Source of the DNA: Halocynthiibacter sp. SDUM655004
Lineage (GTDB): Bacteria; Pseudomonadota; Alphaproteobacteria; Rhodobacterales; Rhodobacteraceae
Direction of reading: 5' to 3'
Length of the DNA stretch: 64,000 nt
Assembly: GCF_026015885.1 (NCBI RefSeq)
Contig: NZ_JAPDUG010000001.1
Coordinates: forward strand, 1,364,001 to 1,428,000
Position numbers and translations under genes: made by a program. Below, piece by piece: positions 18,065-26,707 of the stretch. Numbering within the stretch: position 1 is the stretch's first letter; the number at the start of each line of letters is the position of its first letter. A model generated the notes under the pieces. That model made no database searches. It was not told where the DNA came from and saw nothing but the letters and a program-made list of their open reading frames with translations.

Positions 18065-18082
18065 CCAAGCGTCTCCGCTTGG
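18065..18082. terminator. Perfect hairpin after the cobalamin/repair operon
   Basis: Seven-base arms CCAAGCG and CGCTTGG enclose a TCTC loop immediately after the esterase stop. There is no T-run, so it may be a Rho-assisted end or an mRNA 3' stabiliser rather than a classical intrinsic terminator. Confidence 0.4.
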
Positions 18083-18176
18083 CGTGCGTCACATGGGCGT
18101 TACAGTTCTTTCCTAGCCTTTGCGTCGAGCGCCCCCAAAATCATGGGGCTTGTCAGATGCGAAACGCCATATATAG

Positions 18177-18185
18177 TTATCCACA
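18177..18185 (+). promoter_or_regulatory. Consensus DnaA box
   Basis: TTATCCACA matches the strict DnaA-binding consensus and sits 62 bases upstream of the HNH gene. It is a single box in this spacer, so it is not an origin. It could be a regulatory or titration site, or a chance match. Confidence 0.35.
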
Positions 18186-18247
18186 GGCTGGGGCGGTTTC
18201 CCCGCTCTGGCACTGGAGACAGATGGCAGGGTAAGGAAAATTGACCC

Positions 18248-18832
18248 ATGGACGGCGATTTTAGGACAGAATTCACCCGTGAACCACGACGGCTCAAACA
18301 GCATCCGGCGTTGGTCTTGAATGCGGATTACAGGCCGCTTTCCTATTATCCGCTATCGCTTTGGCCCTGGCAGGAGGCCGTTAAAGCGGCTTATCTTGAA
18401 CGTGTTGATATTGTTGCTGAATATGACGATTTCGTTCATAGCCCATCCACCAAAATTCGCATTCCGTCAGTTGTTGTTCTCAAAGAATACGTGAGGCCGC
18501 AGAACAAAGTTGCCTTCACGCGGTTCAATCTGTTTTTGCGAGATGAGTTTAAGTGCCAATACTGCGGTGCGCGGGGAGACTTGACGTTTGATCATGTGAT
18601 TCCCCGAGCGGCGGGCGGTATCACCAGTTGGGAGAACGTTGTGGCGGCCTGTTCGCCGTGTAACCTCAAGAAGGGCAGCAAATCCCTGCGGCAAGCAAAT
18701 ATGGCGTTGCAAAAGCCCGCGCGTCAGCCCGAAGTCGAGCAATTGCGCAATACAGGCCGCAAGTTCCCGCCAAACTTCCTGCATGAAAGCTGGATGGATT
18801 TTCTCTATTGGGATACCGAACTTGACGCCTAG
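18248..18832 (+). CDS. HNH endonuclease family protein
   Basis: 194 residues. The C-terminal half holds an HNH fold with a zinc knuckle: CQYCG, then DHVIPRAAGG (catalytic His) and NVVAACSPCNLKKG (second Cys pair). The N-terminal half (ALVLNADYRPLSYYPLSLWPWQEAV) is characteristic of a widespread, chromosomally encoded HNH family of alphaproteobacteria and cyanobacteria. It is probably a housekeeping nuclease rather than a mobile or restriction enzyme, because it lies between ordinary genes with normal composition. Its function is unproven. Confidence 0.88.
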   Translation: MDGDFRTEFTREPRRLKQHPALVLNADYRPLSYYPLSLWPWQEAVKAAYLERVDIVAEYDDFVHSPSTKIRIPSVVVLKEYVRPQNKVAFTRFNLFLRDEFKCQYCGARGDLTFDHVIPRAAGGITSWENVVAACSPCNLKKGSKSLRQANMALQKPARQPEVEQLRNTGRKFPPNFLHESWMDFLYWDTELDA

Positions 18833-18835
18833 GGC

Positions 18836-18849
18836 TTGACTTAGATCAG
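18836..18849 (+). promoter_or_regulatory. FNR-like box upstream of the UbiH/UbiM-type gene
   Basis: TTGACTTAGATCAG differs at one base from the FNR/FnrL consensus TTGAY-N4-RTCAA. It starts four bases after the HNH stop and ends 53 bases before the hydroxylase ATG, a plausible promoter position. Confidence 0.4.
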
Positions 18850-18902
18850 GTAGCGGATCGCGAATCCGAGGTACTTCTGTTGCAGTTCAACAGGAGGCCC
18901 AG

Positions 18903-20135
18903 ATGCAAGATTCCCCCGAAACACCACAATCCGCCACAGACCCACTGCCTGTGTTCAGCGATATAGTCGTGATTGGCGCAGGGCCGGCGGGGCTTGGGTT
19001 TGCGCGCGCACTTTGTGGAACGGGGCTGACTGTCACGATTTTGGAGCGGCACCCAGAAGCCGTCTTGGCCAATCCGCCGGAAGACGGGCGTGATATTGCG
19101 CTTACACAAACCAGCGAGAAGCTGATGTGGGAATACGGCATTTGGGACAGGCTGGATGAGGCCGAGATTGGCTATATCCGCGACGCGAAGGTCCTGAACG
19201 GTAAATCCTCTTTTGCGCTACATTTTGACTCCCTTGAAAACGGCGCGGATTACCTTGGGCGCATTCTGCCCAACCACCTTATCCGCAAAGCAAGCTATGA
19301 GGCGACTGTGGGGCAGGCGGGGTTTAACCTCGTCACCGAGGCCGATGTTGCCAAAGTTTCGGCGAATAACGCAGGGGGCAAGGTCGAACTCACCGACGGT
19401 CGTGTGTTCCACGCCAAGCTTGTTGTTGCGGCCGATAGCCGTTTCTCGGAAACACGCCGAAAGATGGGGATCGGAGCCGAAATGAACGATTTTGGCCGAA
19501 CCGTAATTGTGTGCGAAGTTACGCATGAGGGGCCGCATCAAGATGTTGCCTATGAGTGTTTTCACTATGATCGCACACTTGCAATATTGCCGATGCCAGA
19601 AAACCGAAGTTCGGTTGTTGTGACACTGCCGTCGCATGAAACTGACGCCGTGATGCAGCAGAGCGAAGAGGCGTTCTGTCGGGATATTGCCGCGCGGTTT
19701 GACAATCAGCTTGGCGCGATGACGCTACATTCGCCGCGTCACGCGTACCCGTTGATGGGCGTTTACGCCAAGAACTTCGTTAAGCCCGGATTTGCCCTTG
19801 TGGGTGATGCGGCTGTCGGGATGCATCCCGTTACTGCGCATGGTTATAACCTTGGTCTTGTGGGGGCAAATACGCTTGCAGTCGAGATCCGCAAAGCGCT
19901 TGAGCAGGGGCGTGATTGGGCGGATATGACTGTTTTGTCCGCCTATGAGCGGACCCATCGACGCGCAACCGCACCGCTTTACTATGGGACCAACGCGATC
20001 GTGAAACTCTTTACCGATACGCGCTTGCCAGCCAAAGTGCTTCGCGGTGCCGTGTTGCGCCTTGGAGAGCGGCTGCCTCCGGTGAAACGGGTGATCATGA
20101 ACCAGCTTACACAAGTGCCGAAAAGCGCGGGTTAA
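18903..20135 (+). CDS. FAD-dependent hydroxylase, UbiH/UbiM family
   Basis: 410 residues. The FAD-binding Rossmann motif GAGPAGLGFARAL is near the N-terminus (about residues 24-36), the NAD(P)-independent DG-type motif lies in the middle, and GDAAVGMHPVTAHGYNLGL closes the FAD site, as in ubiquinone-ring hydroxylases. The segments GRDIALTQTSEKLM and ILPNHLIRKASYE are most like UbiM, an enzyme that can replace several Ubi hydroxylases in C-hydroxylation of the quinone ring. The start has AGGAGG upstream. An FNR-like box lies in the upstream spacer. It converges with the radical SAM gene across a spacer with two stem-loops. Confidence 0.82.
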   Translation: MQDSPETPQSATDPLPVFSDIVVIGAGPAGLGFARALCGTGLTVTILERHPEAVLANPPEDGRDIALTQTSEKLMWEYGIWDRLDEAEIGYIRDAKVLNGKSSFALHFDSLENGADYLGRILPNHLIRKASYEATVGQAGFNLVTEADVAKVSANNAGGKVELTDGRVFHAKLVVAADSRFSETRRKMGIGAEMNDFGRTVIVCEVTHEGPHQDVAYECFHYDRTLAILPMPENRSSVVVTLPSHETDAVMQQSEEAFCRDIAARFDNQLGAMTLHSPRHAYPLMGVYAKNFVKPGFALVGDAAVGMHPVTAHGYNLGLVGANTLAVEIRKALEQGRDWADMTVLSAYERTHRRATAPLYYGTNAIVKLFTDTRLPAKVLRGAVLRLGERLPPVKRVIMNQLTQVPKSAG

Positions 20136-20181
20136 CCGCGCACGGGCAGATAAGGCGCGCTTGTGTAAAGGGTCCGGCGCG

Positions 20182-20233
20182 GCGACAGGTTAACGAGGAG
20201 TAGACCTGTTGCCCCGGGCCCAAATTATTTGGG
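20182..20233. terminator. Two stem-loops between convergent genes
   Basis: GCGACAGGT pairs with ACCTGTTGC (20182-20190 with 20204-20212, one G-T pair), followed by CCCAAAT/ATTTGGG (20219-20233). They lie between the hydroxylase stop (20135) and the stop of the opposing radical SAM gene (20241), where a bidirectional terminator is expected. T-runs are short. Confidence 0.4.
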
Positions 20234-20240
20234 ATGGCGA

Positions 20241-21188
20241 TTAGCCCGAGCAGCTTGCGCCGCCCAGCACGCAGAATTTTGCGCAATGAGGGTGATTCAA
20301 GGCCACGTCGCCCTCTGCTTCGGCCAGCGTCGAGCCAAGCTCAAACTCGGCATCATAAGGCAGGAGTGTGCAGGCAAGAACAGCGGGTGTTTCAGCGCCC
20401 TTGCGTTTCACCACCATGCGCGAACTTGCGCACATCACAGAAGTCGGGCTTACATCAAGGATCGACCAGCATTCCGTTGTGATTTCAGGGACTTCGACGG
20501 TTTCGTCCATTTCTGGAAACAACACTGTCTGGGCTGGGTTTTGCGCGTCGATGTTAAATCCGTGCTCGGCGAAAAAGGCTGCATAGCCTGCGCGACAATC
20601 CTCTTCGCTTTCATCCCAGAGCATCCGTCCTGCAGTTGCAAGCTTTGCGCCCTGATCGCGAAGCCAGATCATACCGTCAAGGCTGCGGGCAAAAGCGTTT
20701 TTCCCGCGGATCGCATCATGTTGTTCAGGAGAATAATGATCGAGAGACACCCTAAAGGTGAGCGAGTCGGGGTAGTCTTTTATGATCTTTGCAAGGTCAT
20801 TGCGCACAGATTTGCGCTGCATTGGCTGCATGGCGTTGGTCAGAACTAAAACTTCATACCCCCGCGCCAGACTTCGGCGCAGCATTTCGCAAAACTCGGG
20901 GTTCATAAACGGCTCTCCGCCTGTGAAGCCGATTTCGGTTACGCCCCATTTACGCTCTTGGAGTTGGTCGAGGTATGAACTGACCTCATCGGCAGTCATG
21001 TAGACCAGCGCATCATTCTTGGGCGAGCTTTCAATATAGCAATTGATGCACTCGATGTTGCAGAGCGTACCCGTATTGAACCAAAGGGTTTGCGGATCGC
21101 TCAGGGCAACGCGTGCGCGTTCTTCGCCCTTTGCGGTGCGCATGGGGTCAATAAATTTTCTGGCGTTTGCGCCTGTGTGGTCTTTCAT
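20241..21188 (-). CDS. Radical SAM protein with a C-terminal cysteine cluster
   Basis: 315 residues. The [4Fe-4S] motif is C43-x3-C47-x2-C50 (CNIECINC), followed by GFTGGEPFMNPEF, the SAM-binding GGEP strand. The C-terminal third has further cysteines in ECWSI, VMCASS, LACTLL and HCAKFCVLGGASC, which suggests an auxiliary cluster of the SPASM/Twitch type. Such domains occur in enzymes that modify peptides or carbohydrates, but no obvious precursor peptide lies beside it. The start ATG 21188 has AGGA upstream. It is divergent from zwf across 209 bases. Confidence 0.85.
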   Translation of the reverse strand: MKDHTGANARKFIDPMRTAKGEERARVALSDPQTLWFNTGTLCNIECINCYIESSPKNDALVYMTADEVSSYLDQLQERKWGVTEIGFTGGEPFMNPEFCEMLRRSLARGYEVLVLTNAMQPMQRKSVRNDLAKIIKDYPDSLTFRVSLDHYSPEQHDAIRGKNAFARSLDGMIWLRDQGAKLATAGRMLWDESEEDCRAGYAAFFAEHGFNIDAQNPAQTVLFPEMDETVEVPEITTECWSILDVSPTSVMCASSRMVVKRKGAETPAVLACTLLPYDAEFELGSTLAEAEGDVALNHPHCAKFCVLGGASCSG

Positions 21189-21329
21189 GGGAGTCCTGTT
21201 GTTTTTTCAACGGTATCTTGCCGCTCGTTCATGTTAAAGCCGAAAGAAAATGCCTAACGCAGTTGTGAAAGGCTTCATGCGTGCTAGACTTATTGAGCGT
21301 CTGACGTTATGAGTTCCGAGAATTGGTTC

Positions 21330-21341
21330 GTTAGCGCTAAC
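21330..21341. promoter_or_regulatory. Perfect palindromic operator upstream of zwf (LacI-family type)
   Basis: GTTAGCGCTAAC is a perfect 12-base palindrome with the central GC and the GTTA/TAAC arms typical of LacI-family sugar-regulator operators. It lies 56 bases before the zwf start. A weak promoter-like pair (TTCTGA-17-TAAAAT, -10 at 21371) follows it. Confidence 0.55.
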
Positions 21342-21397
21342 AGATATTTCTGAAGATGGAAATAATCTGATAAAATACAAACAGTTACGGGGTCCAT

Positions 21398-22852
21398 ATG
21401 GTTTCGCGTGTTATTCCGGTAGATGAATTTGACTTGGTGATTTTCGGTGGCACGGGCGATCTCGCGCGGCGCAAGATTTTGCCGGGGTTGTATCGGCGGT
21501 TCCGTTCAGGACAAATGCCAGAGGGCGCGCGCATCATTGGTGCGGCACGGGCCGATCAGGACAGCGCGGCTTATCGTAAGATGATCCAAGACGCGATAGA
21601 GGAGTTTGTCCCTGAGAAATCTCGCGACAGTGAGAGCATTGCCGAGTTCATCAAGCTACTCGAGTATATCCCGATTGACGCGACAGGCGAGGGCGGCTGG
21701 AAAGAGCTGGCGGCGATGGTGCGTAAAGAGGTGGTTAAAGCCTTTTACTTCTCTGTTGGGCCGAGCCTGTTTGGTGATCTGGCCGAGCGGCTTCATAAAT
21801 ACGGCATTGCCGATGACCAGAGTCGCCTCGTTGTAGAAAAGCCATTTGGCCGTGATCTCGACTCCGCAAAGGCGCTTAACGCGGTGCTGGCACAGCACTT
21901 TGACGAAAGTCAGATTTACCGGATCGACCATTACCTTGGTAAAGAAACCGTGCAGAACCTGATGGCTGTGCGTTTTGGCAACATCCTCTTTGAGCCGCTC
22001 TGGAACAGCCAATACGTCGATCACATCCAGATTACAGCCGCCGAAACTGTCGCTGTTGGAAGCCGAGGTGCTTATTACGACAAGTCCGGCGCCATGCGCG
22101 ATATGGTGCAAAACCACCTGATGCAGCTTCTCTGTCTGATCGCAATGGAGCCGCCGAACGAGTTTGAGCCAGACGCGGTGCGCGACGAAAAGCTCAAGGT
22201 GATCCGCGCGCTCGATCCTGTGGCTCAAAGCGACATCGTGCGTGGTCAGTATTCGGGTAATGCCGATGGCCCAAGCTATGTTGAAGAAGCCGAAAATCCC
22301 GACAGCAAGACCGAGTGTTTTGTGGCGATGAAGGTGAATATCTCCAACTGGCGTTGGAAGGGTACCCCGATTTATTTGCGGACGGGGAAACGCCTTCGTG
22401 CGCGCGAGAGTGAGATTGCGGTGGTGTTCAAAGACCCGCCCCATTCGATCTTTGGCGAACAGGACGGGCGGCGCGGCAACGTGTTGGTCATCCGGTTGCA
22501 GCCGAATGAAGGTATGAACCTGCGCGTGACAATCAAGGAGCCGGGGCCGGGCGGTATGCGCCTCATGGAGGTTCCGCTTGATATGAGTTTTGCCGAGGCA
22601 TTGGGGCCAGATGCAGAAGATGTTCCAGACGCCTATGAGCGCCTGATTATGGATGTGATCCGCGGCAACCAAACGCTCTTTATGCGCGGTGACGAGGTTG
22701 AGGCTGCATGGGCTTGGACGGATCCGATCATCAAGGGTTGGACCGAGCGCGGCGATAAGCCCAAGCTTTATGATCCCGGTAGTTCAGGGCCAGAAGATGC
22801 GCTCATGCTCCTACACAAAGATGGACGCCGCTGGCGGGAGATCAAAGTATGA
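21398..22852 (+). CDS. zwf: Glucose-6-phosphate 1-dehydrogenase
   Basis: 484 residues, the normal length. It has the Rossmann motif FGGTGDLARRKILPGLY and the substrate-binding signature YRIDHYLGKETVQN with the catalytic His nearby. It oxidises glucose-6-phosphate to 6-phosphogluconolactone with NAD(P)+, feeding the Entner-Doudoroff and oxidative pentose phosphate routes. It is the first gene of zwf-pgl-pgi; its stop overlaps the pgl start by four bases. A perfect palindromic operator lies upstream, which suggests sugar-dependent control. Confidence 0.97.
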   Translation: MVSRVIPVDEFDLVIFGGTGDLARRKILPGLYRRFRSGQMPEGARIIGAARADQDSAAYRKMIQDAIEEFVPEKSRDSESIAEFIKLLEYIPIDATGEGGWKELAAMVRKEVVKAFYFSVGPSLFGDLAERLHKYGIADDQSRLVVEKPFGRDLDSAKALNAVLAQHFDESQIYRIDHYLGKETVQNLMAVRFGNILFEPLWNSQYVDHIQITAAETVAVGSRGAYYDKSGAMRDMVQNHLMQLLCLIAMEPPNEFEPDAVRDEKLKVIRALDPVAQSDIVRGQYSGNADGPSYVEEAENPDSKTECFVAMKVNISNWRWKGTPIYLRTGKRLRARESEIAVVFKDPPHSIFGEQDGRRGNVLVIRLQPNEGMNLRVTIKEPGPGGMRLMEVPLDMSFAEALGPDAEDVPDAYERLIMDVIRGNQTLFMRGDEVEAAWAWTDPIIKGWTERGDKPKLYDPGSSGPEDALMLLHKDGRRWREIKV

Positions 22853-23523
22853 CCCTCATTGAGTACCATAACAAAGATGAGATGATGCAGGCCATTGCGA
22901 GCCAGATCAAAGCCGAGCTTGCGGAGGCATTGAGCAAAACAGGTTCAGCGACGCTCGCTGTTCCCGGTGGTACAACGCCGGGCCCGATTTTCGATGCGCT
23001 GAGCGTGGCGGATATCGATTGGGGCAATGTGGCTGTTATGTTGGGCGATGAACGCTGGGTCCCGGAAAGCTCGGAGCGCTCGAATACAGCGTTGCTTAAG
23101 GCGCGTTTGTTGCAGAACAAAGCGGCCGCCGCGACGCTTTTGCCGCTCTATGCCGAGGCTCCAACGCCAGAGGATAAGCTGGATGAACTCTCTGCGGGGA
23201 TCGAAAAGCATCTTCCGCTGACAGTTTGCCTCATGGGTATGGGCGCGGACATGCACACTGCGAGTATTTTTCCCGAAGCAGACCTTTTGGCCGAGGCTTT
23301 CGCACCAGACGCGCCAGAATTGCTTCCGATGCGTGCACCAGGTGCGCCGGAACCGCGCATTACGCTTTCGGCCCGCGTTCTTAAGGGCGCTGCGAACCGC
23401 CATATCGTGATTGCCGGCGATGAAAAACGTGCTGCGCTTGAGCGTGCGCAAACTCTAGATGACCCGATGCAAGCCCCCGTAAGTGCGGTGCTGCCGGGCG
23501 CAACCGTACATTGGGCTCCTTAA
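22849..23523 (+). CDS. pgl: 6-phosphogluconolactonase
   Basis: 224 residues of the DevB/SOL type. Markers are [32 protein letters not shown] and [17 protein letters not shown]. It hydrolyses 6-phosphoglucono-lactone made by the zwf product. Its start overlaps the zwf stop (ATGA) and its stop is one base before the pgi ATG, indicating tight translational coupling. Confidence 0.95.
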   Translation: MTLIEYHNKDEMMQAIASQIKAELAEALSKTGSATLAVPGGTTPGPIFDALSVADIDWGNVAVMLGDERWVPESSERSNTALLKARLLQNKAAAATLLPLYAEAPTPEDKLDELSAGIEKHLPLTVCLMGMGADMHTASIFPEADLLAEAFAPDAPELLPMRAPGAPEPRITLSARVLKGAANRHIVIAGDEKRAALERAQTLDDPMQAPVSAVLPGATVHWAP

Positions 23524-23524
23524 C

Positions 23525-25144
23525 ATGACTGTTGATTTTTCTTCCCTGCAAGTCAAAGCTGAAGCCGTGAAATCTCGCGATATCAAAAGCTTGTTTGATG
23601 ACGCGCGTGCAGCTGATTTCTCGCAGAAGCTTGAGTCTGATGGCGGTGACCTGCTGTTTGACTACTCCAAGACCAATATCGACACCGAAACCTTTGAACT
23701 GTTACTCTCTATGGCCGAGGACGCAAACCTCAAGGGCCGGATCAACGCCATGTTTACGGGCGAAAAGATCAACGAAACCGAGGGGCGAGCTGTACTTCAT
23801 ACGGCATTACGCAACCTTGATGCCGCGCCGGTGATGGTCGATGGCGCGGATGTGATGCCGGATGTATTGGATACGCTTGCCCGCATGGAAGCCTTCGCCA
23901 ATGACGTGCGCAGCGGTGCGTATCAGGGGCAGGGCGGCAAGATTACGGACGTTGTTAATATCGGCATCGGTGGCAGCGATCTTGGCCCCGTCATGGGAAC
24001 GATTGCGCTTTCGCCGTATCACGACGGACCGCGCGTTCATTACGTCTCCAACGTTGATGGCGCACATATCGCCGACACGCTTGCGCTGCTTGATCCGACG
24101 ACAACGCTGGTGATTGTGGCCTCCAAAACCTTCACCACCATCGAAACCATGACCAACGCCGAAACCGCGCGTGAGTGGATGGGGGCGGTGGTAACAGACC
24201 CCGGCGCGCAATTTGCCGCGCTGAGTTCGGCCGAGGACAAGACCGCCGCCTTTGGCATTGATGCGTCTCGGGTGTTTGGTTTTGAAGATTGGGTCGGTGG
24301 CCGCTATTCCATGTGGGGGCCGATTGGCCTTCCTGTGATGCTGGCGATTGGGCCGGAGAATTTCCGCGCCTTTCTTGCTGGTGGTCAAGCCATGGACCAA
24401 CATTTCCGCACCGCCGATTTTAGTGCAAACCTCCCTGTGTTGCTTGCGCTTGTCGGGATTTGGCACAATCAGGGATGCGGCTATGCCACCCGTGCAGTTT
24501 TGCCTTATGAGCAACGCCTCTTGCGGCTTCCGGCATATCTTCAGCAGCTTGAAATGGAAAGTAACGGCAAGTCCGTTGCCATGGATGGCACAGCGCTTGA
24601 AGTCAATTCCGGGCCCGTTGTTTGGGGTGAGCCTGGCACCAACGGCCAGCACGCATTTTATCAGCTAATCCACCAAGGAACGCGGGTGATCCCTTGCGAA
24701 TTCATGGTTGGCGTCGAAGGGCAGGAAGCACATTTGGCGCACCACCATCGTCTTCTGGTTTCCAACTGCCTCGCACAATCCGAAGCACTCATGCTCGGCC
24801 GTAGCTTTGAGACAGCGATGGAGTTGATGGCAGCGAAAGGCCTAAGCGGCGATGAGCAAATTCGCCAAGCCAACCACCGTGTGTTCTCTGGCAACCGCCC
24901 GTCAACGACGCTGGTCTATCCGAAGCTTACACCGTTCGTGCTCGGCCAGATTATCGCACTGTATGAGCACCGCGTGTTTGTCGAGGGTGTGTTGCTTGGT
25001 CTGAACTCATTTGATCAATGGGGTGTTGAGCTTGGCAAAGAACTTGCTGTTGCCTTGGAGCCGATCGTAGCAGGGGAAGAGCCAGCAGACGGCAAAGACG
25101 GCTCAACACAGGCATTGGTGCGTTTCCTACAAACGGGCAGCTGA
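23525..25144 (+). CDS. pgi: Glucose-6-phosphate isomerase
   Basis: 539 residues from ATG 23525, directly after the pgl stop; the frame is open further upstream inside pgl but MTVDFSSLQ is the natural opening. The signatures [23 protein letters not shown] and [13 protein letters not shown] (phosphoglucose isomerase) are present. It interconverts glucose-6-phosphate and fructose-6-phosphate. With zwf and pgl it lets fructose-6-phosphate be recycled into the Entner-Doudoroff route, an arrangement common in Rhodobacteraceae. Confidence 0.97.
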   Translation: MTVDFSSLQVKAEAVKSRDIKSLFDDARAADFSQKLESDGGDLLFDYSKTNIDTETFELLLSMAEDANLKGRINAMFTGEKINETEGRAVLHTALRNLDAAPVMVDGADVMPDVLDTLARMEAFANDVRSGAYQGQGGKITDVVNIGIGGSDLGPVMGTIALSPYHDGPRVHYVSNVDGAHIADTLALLDPTTTLVIVASKTFTTIETMTNAETAREWMGAVVTDPGAQFAALSSAEDKTAAFGIDASRVFGFEDWVGGRYSMWGPIGLPVMLAIGPENFRAFLAGGQAMDQHFRTADFSANLPVLLALVGIWHNQGCGYATRAVLPYEQRLLRLPAYLQQLEMESNGKSVAMDGTALEVNSGPVVWGEPGTNGQHAFYQLIHQGTRVIPCEFMVGVEGQEAHLAHHHRLLVSNCLAQSEALMLGRSFETAMELMAAKGLSGDEQIRQANHRVFSGNRPSTTLVYPKLTPFVLGQIIALYEHRVFVEGVLLGLNSFDQWGVELGKELAVALEPIVAGEEPADGKDGSTQALVRFLQTGS

Positions 25145-25497
25145 TAATCTAATCGGCGTTTCCCTTAGGGTTGAGTTTGTAACCTTGAGCGTCGTGCGTA
25201 TTGCACGGCGCTTGAGTTGTTTGGGATGCGCTGTTTTTACCCCAAACCTCCCGAAGTTTGGCTGTTGTCAGTATTTTTCTTGAAAGTGTTCAGTGCCGCT
25301 AACGTATTGAAGCAACGTCAAGTAATGGTATCCCAGCACCTCGCTCGCAACAATAGTTCGTTAATGTCTTATTTTCGGCAATTTTTGCCTAAATAGTTGT
25401 CTTGCTAATGTGAAAACTGTTTAGTCGGATCGTTCGATAAGACGTTCAGTAAGAAAAGGAGGATTGACCCGACTGAACTCAATTAAAGGGTTCTAAA
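25145..25497. other. Intergenic region, pgi to OmpA-like lipoprotein
   Basis: 353 bases without a convincing gene. It holds a strong hairpin just after pgi, an AT-rich stretch around 25370-25430 that probably carries the promoter of the lipoprotein gene (a weak pair TTGTCT-17-TTTAGT is visible), and a consensus Shine-Dalgarno at 25454-25462 that is too far from the lipoprotein ATG. Confidence 0.5.
25184..25224 (+). terminator. Strong hairpin at the end of zwf-pgl-pgi
   Basis: Fourteen-base arms (25184-25197 and 25203-25216) pair completely, allowing four G-T pairs, around a GTATT loop, and are followed by TTGTTTGGG. It starts 39 bases after the pgi stop. The T-run is poor, but the stem is long enough to act as a terminator. 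Confidence 0.6.
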
Positions 25498-26466
25498 ATG
25501 TTGACTATATTCCAGAAACGCATTCTGAGTGCCGCACTTGCGACATCTGTGCTTGCAGTCGCTGGTTGTACGACGCCATCTACTAATTACAGTTCGGATG
25601 GCATGTCTTTGCTTGCACCAGCGGGCACATACGACGCCTCGACAATGAGAATGCACACTGCGATACGTGACGAAATCTATTTTGATTTCAACAAAGTCGC
25701 GCTAACAGGCGCAGCTCAAAAAACGCTCGATAAATATGCTGCTTGGATGATTGATCACCCTGACACGAAATTTAGTGTGACGGGCCATGCAGATGCAATT
25801 GGGAGCAATGATTATAACAAGAAGCTCGGCATGCAGCGCGCGCAGGTTTCTGTTGCTTATCTCATTAGCCGCGGCGTGAGCTTTAAACAGCTTCATGCGA
25901 TGGTGTCGCTCGGTGAAGAAAGCTTGAAGGTCTCAACTGCCGCTGCCGAACCGCTGAACCGTCGTGTGATCATTGAAGTTATGGAGCGATTGCAGACACC
26001 AATCGTTTATGCGGATGCGAGTAGCAGAAGCAGTTTTGGTGGCTTGCAAAGAAGCACGGGTTTTAAGGGGACAGCCGTACCTGTTGCGCCGACCTCTGCG
26101 ATCAATACACCCGAAAACGTGTGCGGAGGATCCTTTGTGAGCCTTTGTGCTAGCGCGCAATTGTTGTCGGTGATGGGTTTGGATGCTCAAGTCGGCGTTA
26201 GCAAATCACTGAAAACCAACGTAAATATTGCAGGGAGTGTTGATACGAGTTCCCCAAGCGGCTCTGTTTCCAGCTCGGCAACAGGTAACGTGGGCAAAAC
26301 AGTGAATGCCTCAGCAGATGCAGTCGCCAGTGTTGGCGGTGCAGTCGGCGGAACTGTTGAAAAGGTCGGCGGGAGCGTCAGTAAAGTTGGCGGCACAGTT
26401 GAGAAAACTGTGAACAAAACCGTCAACAAGGTCGGCGGAACTGTCGGTGGCCTGCTTGGCGGCTAA
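25498..26466 (+). CDS. OmpA-family outer-membrane lipoprotein with a Gly/Val-rich tail
   Basis: 322 residues. A signal peptide ends in the lipobox LAVAGC, so C24 should be lipidated. An OmpA-like peptidoglycan-binding domain follows (about 57-162: IYFDFNKVAL, FSVTGHADAIGSNDYN, LNRRVIIEV). The C-terminal half is unusual: after about residue 235 it is low-complexity Ser/Gly/Val, with repeated VGGTVEK, VGGSVSK and VNKVGGTV units ending GGLLGG. It probably anchors the outer membrane to peptidoglycan; the tail may be a flexible or surface-exposed repeat. The start ATG 25498 has AAAGGG seven bases upstream. Confidence 0.85.
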   Translation: MLTIFQKRILSAALATSVLAVAGCTTPSTNYSSDGMSLLAPAGTYDASTMRMHTAIRDEIYFDFNKVALTGAAQKTLDKYAAWMIDHPDTKFSVTGHADAIGSNDYNKKLGMQRAQVSVAYLISRGVSFKQLHAMVSLGEESLKVSTAAAEPLNRRVIIEVMERLQTPIVYADASSRSSFGGLQRSTGFKGTAVPVAPTSAINTPENVCGGSFVSLCASAQLLSVMGLDAQVGVSKSLKTNVNIAGSVDTSSPSGSVSSSATGNVGKTVNASADAVASVGGAVGGTVEKVGGSVSKVGGTVEKTVNKTVNKVGGTVGGLLGG

Positions 26467-26489
26467 AAAACATAGCCTAGATTAGTCTT

Positions 26490-26515
26490 GGCGGAGGTTT
26501 GCTTTGATCTCCGCC
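26490..26515 (+). terminator. Hairpin after the OmpA-like lipoprotein gene
   Basis: GGCGGAG and CTCCGCC (seven-base perfect arms, 12-base loop) lie 24 bases after the stop. There is no T-run following it. Confidence 0.4.
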
Positions 26516-26576
26516 ATGATTGACTCAGCTAAAGCCATCCGAACTGATTTTTGAGAGAATGTAGCGCGCAATGTCT

Positions 26577-26650
26577 TGGAGCGGGTGAAGGGAATCGAAC
26601 CCTCGTCGTCAGCTTGGGAAGCTGCTGCTCTACCATTGAGCTACACCCGC
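26577..26650 (-). tRNA. tRNA-Gly (anticodon CCC)
   Basis: The reverse strand folds as a complete cloverleaf: acceptor GCGGGTG with CACCCGC, D stem GCTC/GAGC, anticodon loop TTCCCAA, T loop TTCGATT, then discriminator T and an encoded CCA (26577-26579). The loop gives anticodon CCC, which reads GGG glycine codons. The outermost anticodon-stem pair appears mismatched (G-A). Confidence 0.93.
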
Positions 26651-26707
26651 GTTGATCTCTGATTAGCGATTGGACGTATTGGCCGCAAGCTATTCGTCGG
26701 CAAGCGT

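Noticed and set aside
21656-22672. A 338-codon frame opposite zwf
   Set aside because: Antisense to a complete, conserved gene and rich in His/Arg, the signature of a shadow frame.
23807-24652. A 281-codon frame opposite pgi
   Set aside because: Antisense shadow of pgi.
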